Assembly: GCA_035319765.1 (NCBI GenBank) | Contig: DATHCB010000162.1 | Coordinates: 1-18,699, forward strand | Direction of reading: 5' to 3' | DNA from: DATHCB01 sp035319765 | GTDB lineage: Archaea > Thermoproteota > Bathyarchaeia > Bathyarchaeales > SOJC01 | Length of the DNA: 18,699 bases | Made by a program: the position numbers and the translations under genes | Notes under the pieces: model-generated | The model's database searches: none | Seen by the model: only the letters and a program-made list of their open reading frames with translations | Told to the model about the DNA's origin: nothing | Part shown: piece after piece, positions 1 through 5,762 of the stretch | Numbering within the stretch: position 1 is the first letter of the stretch | How the letters are laid out: each line of letters starts with the position of its first letter

Positions 1-226
1 TCGCGTTAAGCTCCATCAAATGTTCCCGGAAGCCCTCACCGTACAAATCATGAGCGAGGCACAGAGCCGCCGTCGTCTTGCCAGTTCCCGGCGGACCAGC
101 AAAAATACAGTGCGGAACATTTTGCGCCTTCACAAAGCTAGTCAGGCGTTCGACAATTTCCTTCTGATCAACAATCTCACTCAACGACTTCGGTCGGTAC
201 TTCTCAGCCCACATTTCGAAGTCCAT
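1..226 (-). CDS. rfcS: Replication factor C small subunit, N-terminal part (3' end outside window)
   Basis: The first 75 residues read MDFEMWAEKYRPKSL..., the classic start of an archaeal clamp-loader small subunit. The WAEKYRPKSL motif (residues 6-15) is the RFC box just after the N terminus. The Walker A motif GPPGTGKTT lies at about residues 44-52. RfcS is an AAA+ ATPase that, with RfcL, opens the PCNA ring and loads it onto primed DNA. The ATG at 224-226 is chosen because it gives the usual N terminus for the family. The gene leaves the window at its left edge, so the Walker B motif, arginine finger and collar domain cannot be seen. No intein is visible in the part present. The only upstream element seen is an AT-rich TATA-like stretch at 266-279. 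Other replication genes (gins23, mcm) lie about 5.5 kb away on the opposite strand. Confidence 0.95.
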   Translation of the reverse strand, partial: MDFEMWAEKYRPKSLSEIVDQKEIVERLTSFVKAQNVPHCIFAGPPGTGKTTAALCLAHDLYGEGFREHLMELNA

Positions 227-265
227 AATTTCCAACTTCCAGAACGTCAATGTGTAAAGTGGTCA

Positions 266-279
266 CATAAATAAATTTA
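266..279 (-). promoter_or_regulatory. Putative TATA box for rfcS
   Basis: Read on the minus strand this is an A/T-only stretch (TAAATTTATTTATG). It is centred about 47 bases before the rfcS ATG, so transcription would start about 20 bases upstream of the gene. The call rests on composition and position only. Confidence 0.4.
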
Positions 280-282
280 GAT

Positions 283-291
283 TAAAAAAAT
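283..291 (-). terminator. Putative oligo-T terminator after the zinc-ribbon gene
   Basis: On the minus strand a run of seven T residues lies about 20 bases past the TAA at 311-313 that ends the interrupted zinc-ribbon reading frame, and just before the rfcS promoter. Archaeal RNA polymerase terminates at such T-runs without needing a hairpin. No stem is evident. Confidence 0.35.
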
Positions 292-310
292 GTTACCTTC
301 TATGGTTCAC

Positions 311-595
311 TTATTCTTTCTTCAAGCTTCTCCTTACTAGCCTGCGGTTACATTTATACTCAAAATTCTTCACTTCTTCTTTGAAGAGTCTCTCGGCTTC
401 CTTCTCGTGACCTTTCTTAACTAGCTTCTTGAAACTTGGTCATAAAGCGATCAATCCACACATTCCACACAGCACTTCTGTCACTTGCCCATTCTCGTCT
501 TCCTTAAAGACTATCTCGTTGAACTTTAGATTTTTTCTTCCACAACTAGTGCACGTATAAGGTTCATCTATAATGGTGGGTTCTTTGCCCTTCAT
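311..595 (-). pseudogene. Small zinc-ribbon protein gene interrupted by an in-frame TGA
   Basis: From the ATG at 593-595 the frame encodes 51 residues beginning MKGKEPTIIDEPYTC. It contains two CxxC knuckles (Cys15/Cys18 and Cys43/Cys46), a typical zinc-ribbon spacing, and then meets TGA at 440-442. The same frame then continues without interruption for 42 more codons to the TAA at 311-313. That extension is rich in Lys and Glu, begins PSFKKLVKKG and looks like genuine helical protein. Without the TGA the product would be 94 residues. The simplest reading is a recent nonsense mutation or a base error. A functional 51-residue zinc ribbon is also possible. I do not recognise the family. It reads toward rfcS and is divergent from the NYN gene. 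It is too short and too broken to show up as a long open frame. Confidence 0.55.
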
Positions 596-787
596 GTCTT
601 ACTTCTTCTTTCTTGTTCCTACACTTGCCGGCCACATCTCACGTGATCATAACGAGAAAATATTAACGGAGAAATAGATTTACCTTTTATGGTTTTGCAC
701 GCGCTATACTTCGTAGATTCGGCTTTTGTAGTGCGCCTATCGTTCATAGAAAAGGATTTTATTGATTTCTCCCCAATGTAGTAGTCC

Positions 788-1393
788 ATGGGCCTCATTA
801 CTGGTGGATCCCCAAGACCGACCGAACGTGTCATGATATTCATCGATGGAGGCTATCTTCGGAAAACCTATCGCGAACTATTTGGTGACGACAAGATTGA
901 CTACCTTGCACTTCCACGAGGACTTCTCAATCTCTACGAGGCAACCCCTTTCAATATCTTCAGAGCGGACTTGATAAGAGCTTATTATTATGATGCAATT
1001 GTGTCTGAAAAAGAGCCTGAACGTGATGAACAACAAAAATACTTCAACTCTGTTTCAGGGAACTTTTCTATAACTGTTAGGCTGGGTGAGTTAGTCAAGT
1101 CATCTAAAGGAGAACCCAGACAGAAAGGTGTAGACATTCTTATGGCAATTGACACTCTGAGCAAAGCATATATGAATCATTACGACGTTGCCATGTTTCT
1201 TTTGGGCGACCGAGACTTTATACCCTTGATCGAAGCAGTCAAAAATTCGGGTAAGAAGACATTCGGCTTCTACTATGGCATTGAGGATGAAAAAGGCCAG
1301 ATTGATTCTAAAGTTCCAGATGAATTATCCAGGACATTTGATTTTAGGGTAGCTCTTTTGGAAGAAACACTTAAGAAATGGCGGAAAACGTGA
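788..1393 (+). CDS. NYN-domain (LabA/DUF88-like) putative nuclease
   Basis: This 201-residue protein has the hallmarks of the NYN family, a PIN-like ribonuclease fold. VMIFIDGGYL (residues 15-24) carries the first acidic metal ligand, Asp20. KGVDILMAID (113-122) carries Asp116 and Asp122. LLGDRDFIPLIEAVKNSG (138-155) carries Asp141 and Asp143. These acidic residues form the predicted Mg-dependent active site. The family is expected to cut or process RNA, but the substrate here is unknown. There are no signal peptide or membrane segments, so it is probably cytoplasmic. The ATG at 788 gives 15 residues before the core. An ATG at 833 would begin right at the first strand, and neither has a clear Shine-Dalgarno motif. 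An AT-rich stretch at about 752-768 may be its promoter. It stands alone and is divergent from the zinc-ribbon gene. Confidence 0.85.
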   Translation: MGLITGGSPRPTERVMIFIDGGYLRKTYRELFGDDKIDYLALPRGLLNLYEATPFNIFRADLIRAYYYDAIVSEKEPERDEQQKYFNSVSGNFSITVRLGELVKSSKGEPRQKGVDILMAIDTLSKAYMNHYDVAMFLLGDRDFIPLIEAVKNSGKKTFGFYYGIEDEKGQIDSKVPDELSRTFDFRVALLEETLKKWRKT

Positions 1394-1576
1394 AGCGAAC
1401 GTCTGCATCCAATGCTAAGCTACTCGACTAAATCTGATAGATTCGGTTTTCATCTTCTTCCCATGTGGCCTGAACATAGGGATCGGTTGAGTTTAGGTTC
1501 ATTGGACCGTGAAGCCTTTCATTCATGGTTACATTATTAAAGGGAACGCGGTTCGTAATTCAATCGCGATTAGAGG

Positions 1577-1604
1577 AGAAAAAACAAAAAAGAAAGAGAA
1601 AAAG
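1577..1604 (-). terminator. T-rich terminator of the glutamate-synthase-like gene
   Basis: On the minus strand, directly after the stop codon at 1611-1613, there are repeated T-runs broken by single C or G bases, almost purely pyrimidine. This is a typical archaeal intrinsic terminator. A weak 7-bp inverted repeat (1547-1553 with 1562-1568, one G-T pair) lies just beyond it. The rest of the 217-base gap between the two convergent genes shows nothing else recognisable. Confidence 0.6.
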
Positions 1605-1610
1605 GGTTTT

Positions 1611-3218
1611 TTACTGAAGGATCCTTTCGATCGCGTCTTTCTCAACGTCTTCTGCCAGAGGAATCCCAGTCACCCTGGAGGCCCTCTCGCTCAGCGCCAT
1701 CAGGTCGTTTCTGTCCAGCAGATCGAGCTTCCATTTCCTTGCGCCTGCCATTAGCTGCATTAATCCGACACCAATGCGATCATTGAGGTATCCATACAGT
1801 CCTACGGCTTCCCATGGAATCTCCTTGAAGCGTGTGCCATACTTGGCTTTCAGTTCTGGTGTAGCGATAAAGAACTTATCTGGCGTGTTGCCATAGCGAT
1901 CTGAGAACGCTTTTGGAAGTTTGCCCTCTTGCGCGAGTTGCTTGAAATAGTTGGACTTCATCACAGCCGTCAGCGGTGATCTTGCCATCAGCGTTGCTTT
2001 TACGAATGGTCCGTCTCCGAAGTTGCTCATAGCCATTGCTTTGAAGATTTGTGTCTCACTGATGAGCCCACCGGCGATGACTAAATCGGGTACGAATCTT
2101 CCTTTCTTCTTCAGCATCTGTGCACATCTTAGCACGAGCGCTTCTAGATAGACAGTCGGTATGCTCATTTCATCCATCATGGGTACTGGGCTCATGCCTG
2201 TGCCGCCGCCAGCGCCGTCGAATGTGACTTCTTCGATCTTTGCCTCCGAAGCGATCTTCATCGTCCATGCTACTGCAGATGGCTTGTAAGCCCCCGTCTT
2301 GAGTGATACGTGTTTTGCGCCCTGTTTTCTGAGCCATTCGATGTCTTCGATGAAACCTTTCTCTTTGGGTATCCCTACTCTGCTATGTCTTTCGAAGCTC
2401 TTGAAAACGCCTTCTTTCCACGCTTGCTGAACGTTTGGATCTTCTGGATCTGGGATGACTATGTAGCCTCTCTGCTTGAGCAGTTTTGCCTTCTCGATCT
2501 CTCTTATTCGCACTTCGCCGCCGATTGCTTTCGCGCCCTGTCCCCATTTTCTCTCGATGATGTTGACCTCAAGCTTTGAGATAGCGTAAACGTCTACTCC
2601 CAAGCGTTGGTCTTCGACGTTCGTTTGGACTATGATGTCGCCGTGTTTGCCGTCCCAGAACTTGCGGAACAAGTCAATTCTGCGCTTCAGCTCAGGTGAG
2701 CTTGTTACTTTGCCGCTCGTTATCTTGGCTTCCGTATCCATGCCGCACACGTTTTCGCCAACTGTGACAATCACACCCGCGAGCGCTGCACCGATAGCCA
2801 AGCCTTCCCAGTATTTTCTGCCAACCTCAGTTGAACCGAACGCGCCAGTGAGAAGTGGCAGCTTTAGAGGTATTCCTGCAACCTTGGTTTCAACGCTGAC
2901 GTTCGGGAAAATAGCAACATCGGAGTTTGGTTCAACGCCCTCAGCCTCGAAAAGCCCTGCTTGAATGTTGAAGTGAGACCAATCGATACCGAAGTCCTTC
3001 AACGCGCCGGCCGTGCTGTCACCGTACTGGACCGGCTCAGGGTATATGGCTTCTCTGCCTCTGAAGGCGGATAGACTGATTTCGCACAGGAACGGGCAGT
3101 CGCGAATGCAAATGGGGCACATGCCGCTTGATGGACTGGTGTCTTTGACTCTTGTTTGTGTACCGCAGGTCGATTTACCGTTGAGATATGACGAGTTGTG
3201 GTGCACTCTTTCTGACAT
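1611..3218 (-). CDS. FMN-dependent glutamate-synthase-like protein (GltB synthase domain only)
   Basis: This 535-residue protein matches the FMN-binding synthase domain of glutamate synthase. Diagnostic stretches are KWGQGAKAIGGEV (224-236), HVSLKTGAY (303-311), FDGAGGGTGMSP (333-344) and the phosphate-binding IAGGL (381-385). It lacks the glutaminase domain of bacterial GltB. The CX5CX4C [3Fe-4S] motif that normally follows the FMN domain is not visible either. Instead the N terminus has a cysteine group (Cys18, then Cys34, Cys37, Cys41, Cys45 in GMCPICIRDCPFLC) that could hold an iron-sulfur cluster or zinc. It may make glutamate from 2-oxoglutarate with ammonia from a separate source and reduced ferredoxin, but related FMN proteins use other substrates. 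The ATG is preceded by AGGTGG at a 9-base spacing. A TATA-like box sits at 3281-3289, and it shares a leader motif with the glutamate dehydrogenase gene. Confidence 0.85.
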   Translation of the reverse strand: MSERVHHNSSYLNGKSTCGTQTRVKDTSPSSGMCPICIRDCPFLCEISLSAFRGREAIYPEPVQYGDSTAGALKDFGIDWSHFNIQAGLFEAEGVEPNSDVAIFPNVSVETKVAGIPLKLPLLTGAFGSTEVGRKYWEGLAIGAALAGVIVTVGENVCGMDTEAKITSGKVTSSPELKRRIDLFRKFWDGKHGDIIVQTNVEDQRLGVDVYAISKLEVNIIERKWGQGAKAIGGEVRIREIEKAKLLKQRGYIVIPDPEDPNVQQAWKEGVFKSFERHSRVGIPKEKGFIEDIEWLRKQGAKHVSLKTGAYKPSAVAWTMKIASEAKIEEVTFDGAGGGTGMSPVPMMDEMSIPTVYLEALVLRCAQMLKKKGRFVPDLVIAGGLISETQIFKAMAMSNFGDGPFVKATLMARSPLTAVMKSNYFKQLAQEGKLPKAFSDRYGNTPDKFFIATPELKAKYGTRFKEIPWEAVGLYGYLNDRIGVGLMQLMAGARKWKLDLLDRNDLMALSERASRVTGIPLAEDVEKDAIERILQ

Positions 3219-3228
3219 TTCCTTTTTC

Positions 3229-3248
3229 CACCTTTACGTTTGTAAACC
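3229..3248 (-). promoter_or_regulatory. Shared leader/operator motif, copy 1 (before the glutamate-synthase-like gene)
   Basis: On the minus strand this reads GGTTTACAAACGTAAAGGTG. It contains a perfect dyad, TTTAC-N4-GTAAA, and ends in the Shine-Dalgarno sequence. It lies between the predicted transcript start (near 3259) and the start codon. Eighteen of 20 bases are identical to the element before the glutamate dehydrogenase gene at 5505-5524. A DNA operator or an mRNA leader element are both possible. Confidence 0.55.
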
Positions 3249-3280
3249 TTTTCGGAATTAGGAAGGAATACAAGAATAGG

Positions 3281-3289
3281 CTTTTAAAG
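3281..3289 (-). promoter_or_regulatory. TATA box of the glutamate-synthase-like gene
   Basis: The minus strand reads CTTTAAAAG within ATCTTTAAAAGCC, a good match to the archaeal TATA box. It predicts a transcript start near 3259 and a leader of about 40 bases. Confidence 0.55.
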
Positions 3290-3312
3290 ATTACCGTAAA
3301 AATGTCGCCCAT

Positions 3313-3332
3313 TGAACACAAATGAACACAAA
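3313..3332. repeat. Perfect tandem repeat of a 10-bp unit upstream of the promoter
   Basis: TGAACACAAA occurs twice in direct succession, one helical turn apart, starting about 24 bases upstream of the TATA box of the glutamate-synthase-like gene. The spacing would put two protein contacts on the same face of the DNA. Chance is also possible at this length. Confidence 0.5.
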
Positions 3333-3656
3333 AGACATTCTCGCACAACATCGACTCGAAAGTCCTATACAGGACAAGCACGTCACTAGAAAGCTCGTGA
3401 ATAACCTCACTTAGCCACCTTTCTAACTCTTACAAAAGTTATTTCTCGCCTTAGTTGACAACGCATACGTTATGGCTCAACTGTAAAGCAGAACTCTTTG
3501 AACCATAAATTGAATATCAAAATTCGTTTGTAATGTTGGCTTTCCCCGCCGATTCTTACTCATCGAGCGTAACCTAGATTCCATCCACACGCGCAATTAA
3601 ACACGAAATTTGAACAAGATAACAACTACAATAACTACTACGGCACTAGCTACAAT

Positions 3657-3755
3657 TAGCGCGCGCTAGTAGTAATCACGCTCTCTCGTGAGATAACAAA
3701 AGAAACGTTTGCGATAATGCGGAAATGTATCTTGCAGAATGATGAGCGCGCGCTC
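3657..3755. repeat. Two GC-rich palindromes sharing AGCGCGCGCT
   Basis: The palindromes TAGCGCGCGCTA (3657-3668) and GAGCGCGCGCTC (3744-3755) share the same 10-base core, 87 bases apart, in otherwise AT-rich intergenic DNA. Each is perfectly self-complementary over 12 bases. Confidence 0.6.
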
Positions 3756-3829
3756 TCGTAGTGTAGTCCGGGGACTTGATCAATCCAGTGCTATTGATTT
3801 CTCCACGCGAGTCGCTTGACAGTGCTTTG

Positions 3830-4081
3830 CTACTCTGAAATCTCTGGTTCATCTTCTACGTGATGTGAGAAGGCGGTCTCTGTATGGAGAATTGTTGGTT
3901 GTTTCTGAAGCTGATGAACGACGCGGCTAAGGGTCTTCATATCTGGACTTTCTACGATTGCGATCACATCGTACCGGCCAAACACGCACTCAGCACTCGT
4001 GACATTCTTGAGCTTACTGAGAGTTTCCGCCACCTTTTCTGACGTCCCACGTCTAGCAGTTATCAGAACGTATGCCTTCAT
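3830..4081 (-). CDS. Stand-alone Lrp/AsnC-type ligand-binding (RAM) domain protein
   Basis: The 83-residue product (MKAYVLITARRGTSE...) is a single ferredoxin-like alpha-beta domain of the AsnC_trans_reg/RAM type. It opens with the first strand AYVLI. Next come a helix (SEKVAETLSKLKNV), the strand-turn-strand TSAECVFGRYDVIAIVES, a second helix and the closing strand HTETAF. The helix-turn-helix DNA-binding domain of full Lrp proteins is absent. Such stand-alone RAM proteins bind amino acids or other effectors and assemble with each other or with full Lrp regulators. The ATG at 4079-4081 is chosen because GAGGTGA lies 8 bases upstream of it. A GTG 12 bases earlier overlaps that ribosome site and is less likely. 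A TATA-like TTTTATAAG at 4128-4136 gives it its own promoter. Its place between two glutamate-metabolism genes suggests amino-acid sensing (inference). Confidence 0.88.
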   Translation of the reverse strand: MKAYVLITARRGTSEKVAETLSKLKNVTSAECVFGRYDVIAIVESPDMKTLSRVVHQLQKQPTILHTETAFSHHVEDEPEISE

Positions 4082-4127
4082 GTTTCGCGTCACCTCAAAT
4101 TGATAAGGAACCTCTGAACAAGACTCC

Positions 4128-4136
4128 CTTATAAAA
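4128..4136 (-). promoter_or_regulatory. TATA box of the RAM-domain gene
   Basis: The minus strand reads TTTTATAAG in the 65-base gap after the glutamate dehydrogenase stop codon. The predicted transcript start near 4106 leaves a leader of about 25 bases that contains the GAGGTGA ribosome site at 4090-4096. The RAM gene is therefore probably not only read through from gdhA. Confidence 0.5.
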
Positions 4137-4146
4137 TGCGCGCAGC

Positions 4147-5496
4147 TTAAGCGTATATGCCTTGGGCGATCATCGCATCCGCTACCTTGAGGAAACCCGC
4201 TATGTTCGCACCAGTGACGTAGTTGCCGGTTTGGCCGAAGAGTTTTGCCGTGTCGTAGGCATTCCTATGGATGTCCATCATGATTCTTTGTAGTTTCTGG
4301 TCAACCTCTTCGAAGCTCCAGAAATAGCGCTGACTGTTCTGGATCATCTCAAGACCACTAGTTGCGACTCCACCAGCATTACTGGCCTTGCCAGGTGCGT
4401 AGAGTACGCCCGCGTCCTGGAAGACTTTGATTGCCTCTAGTGTGCAGGGCATATTTGCGCCCTCAGTGACCGCCTTGACGCCGTTATCGACTAGCTCCTT
4501 TGCGTCTTTGTCGTTAAGCTCGTTCTGCGTAGCGCATGGGTATGCCAGATCTCCATTGATGCCCCATGGCGTTTTCTTAGCCTCATACGTAACGCCTTTG
4601 AATTCTTCAGCGTACTCCTTGATGCGCCCTCTCTTTACGTTCTTAAGTTCCAGCACGTAATCCAGCTTCTTCTCGCTAATACCATCAGGATCATAGACGA
4701 AGCCGTCCGAGTCACTTAAAGTGAGGACTTTTGCGCCCAGTTGAATGAGCTTCTGGGCTGCATACTGAGCTACGTTGCCTGAGCCTGAGATGATCGCGCT
4801 CTTGTCTTTGATTATCTCCTTCTTCGTTTTCAGCATCTCTTCACTGAAGTAGACTGCGCCGTATCCGGTCGCTTCAGTTCTTACAAGGCTGCCACCGAAA
4901 GTCAGGCCCTTGCCAGTCAGTACACACGTCCCGTGATTGTTAGTTATCCTTCGGTAGGCACCGTACATGTAGCCGATCTCTCGTCCACCGACACCGATGT
5001 CTCCCGCTGGAATGTCAACGAATTGGCCGAGGTGCCTATAGATCTCGGTCATAAAGCTTGTGCAAAAGTTTTCGACTTCAGCGTCGGTCTTTCCCTTCGG
5101 ATCGAAATCGGAACCTCCCTTGGCACCGCCCATGGGAAGAGTGGTTAGACTATTCTTGAAAGTCTGCTCGAAGCCTAGGAATTTCAGGACTCCGAGGTTT
5201 ACGGTGGGGTGGAATCTGAATCCGCCTTTATAGGGACCGATTGCAGAGTTGAACTGCACGCGATAGCCGCGGTTTATGTGGATCTTTTCATCCTTATCCT
5301 TCCATGGAACGCGAAATTGCACGATCCTCTCTGGCTCAACGATGCGCTCAAGAATGGCGTTATCCTGATACTGAGGGAACTTCTTTATCGCTGGCTCGAT
5401 AGTCGATAGAACCTCGTATGCGGCCTCGTGGAATTCCTTCTGAAGCGGATCCCTGGCAACAATACTGTCGTAGATCCCCTCTATGTATTTATCCAA
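4147..5496 (-). CDS. gdhA: Glutamate dehydrogenase, NADP-type, small hexameric class
   Basis: This 449-residue enzyme interconverts 2-oxoglutarate plus ammonium and glutamate using a nicotinamide cofactor. Family marks are YKGGFRFHPTVN (89-100), the catalytic lysine in PMGGAKGG (Lys126), the catalytic aspartate in PAGDIGVGGREIGYM (Asp166), the Rossmann loop GSGNVA (238-243) and SDSDG (261-265) in the cofactor region. Length and motif wording match the roughly 450-residue bacterial/fungal NADP class rather than the shorter (about 420) enzyme usual in archaea, which suggests transfer from bacteria. The start is a TTG at 5494-5496 with AGGTGA 7 bases upstream; no in-frame ATG fits better. It has its own promoter (TATA at 5540-5548), two dyads just upstream and the leader motif shared with the glutamate-synthase-like gene. 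It probably serves ammonium assimilation. Confidence 0.97.
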   Translation of the reverse strand: MDKYIEGIYDSIVARDPLQKEFHEAAYEVLSTIEPAIKKFPQYQDNAILERIVEPERIVQFRVPWKDKDEKIHINRGYRVQFNSAIGPYKGGFRFHPTVNLGVLKFLGFEQTFKNSLTTLPMGGAKGGSDFDPKGKTDAEVENFCTSFMTEIYRHLGQFVDIPAGDIGVGGREIGYMYGAYRRITNNHGTCVLTGKGLTFGGSLVRTEATGYGAVYFSEEMLKTKKEIIKDKSAIISGSGNVAQYAAQKLIQLGAKVLTLSDSDGFVYDPDGISEKKLDYVLELKNVKRGRIKEYAEEFKGVTYEAKKTPWGINGDLAYPCATQNELNDKDAKELVDNGVKAVTEGANMPCTLEAIKVFQDAGVLYAPGKASNAGGVATSGLEMIQNSQRYFWSFEEVDQKLQRIMMDIHRNAYDTAKLFGQTGNYVTGANIAGFLKVADAMIAQGIYA

Positions 5497-5504
5497 AGTT
5501 TTTT

Positions 5505-5524
5505 CACCTTTACATTTGCAAACC
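5505..5524 (-). promoter_or_regulatory. Shared leader/operator motif, copy 2 (before gdhA)
   Basis: The minus strand reads GGTTTGCAAATGTAAAGGTG. It differs from copy 1 (3229-3248) at only two positions, one in the left arm of the dyad and one in the spacer. It also ends in the Shine-Dalgarno sequence. It lies at or just after the predicted transcript start of gdhA. Confidence 0.55.
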
Positions 5525-5539
5525 TCAAAAATCCGCTAC

Positions 5540-5548
5540 CTTTTAAGG
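5540..5548 (-). promoter_or_regulatory. TATA box of gdhA
   Basis: The minus strand reads CCTTAAAAGG. The predicted transcript start falls near 5518-5520, giving a leader of about 23 bases before the TTG start. Confidence 0.45.
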
Positions 5549-5553
5549 ATTGC

Positions 5554-5583
5554 TCTCTTCACAAAGAGAATTCTAGTCTAGAA
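5554..5583. promoter_or_regulatory. Two adjacent dyads upstream of the gdhA TATA box
   Basis: TCTCTT-CACA-AAGAGA (5554-5569) is a perfect 6-bp inverted repeat. It is followed after one base by TTCTAGTCTAGAA (5571-5583), a perfect 6-1-6 dyad. They end five bases upstream of the gdhA TATA region, where archaeal activators or repressors commonly bind. The regulator is not known. Confidence 0.45.
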
Positions 5584-5762
5584 AACACATTTTTCAGTGT
5601 AAGTCCCTATTTCTTAGTCCCGCACTTTCCACACTGACATTCTCCAAAAAGAAAGGAAAGACTACTCGATGCAAGTTTTGTTAGATTTCATGGTATACAT
5701 TTTTGTGTCAGCAACACTAAAATCCTGATGCACAGTTTTTTCAGTCAGAAAGGAGGCCAAAA

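Larger units (their letters stand above)
3290..3829. other. Gene-free stretch between the glutamate-synthase-like gene and the RAM-domain gene
   Basis: No convincing gene is seen on either strand. The part nearest 3290 holds the tandem decamer. The middle (about 3340-3640) is plain AT-rich sequence. The part from 3657 to 3800 is crowded with inverted repeats: TAGCGCGCGCTA (3657-3668), TCACG-N6-CGTGA (3676-3691), GAGCGCGCGCTC (3744-3755), AGTCC-GG-GGACT (3765-3776) and ATCAAT-N8-ATTGAT (3779-3798). This could be a structured RNA, the 3' region of the RAM-gene transcript or a cluster of protein-binding sites. I could not match it to a tRNA or a known RNA family. Confidence 0.5.

Noticed and set aside
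20..274. An 84-codon plus-strand frame at the left edge
   Set aside because: It is antisense to the unmistakable rfcS N terminus.
440..442. TGA as a selenocysteine codon in the zinc-ribbon gene
   Set aside because: The surrounding residues (IAL-stop-PSF) do not resemble any selenoprotein active site, and no SECIS-like hairpin was recognised. A nonsense change is simpler.
1547..1568. A sequence resembling a tRNA T-arm (GGTTCGTAATTC between CGCG arms)
   Set aside because: No acceptor stem, anticodon arm or D-arm can be fitted around it. It is at most a weak 7-bp hairpin between two convergent genes.
3323..3415. A 30-codon plus-strand frame beginning ATGAACACAAAAG
   Set aside because: It has no ribosome site, its start lies in the tandem decamer and it is short enough to arise by chance. 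It would be worth revisiting only if transcription from the TATA-like box at 3281 in the plus direction were shown.
3760..3800. A D-arm-like string (TAGTGTAGTCCGGGG) suggesting a tRNA
   Set aside because: No T-loop GGTTC-type sequence or matching acceptor stem follows at the right distance.
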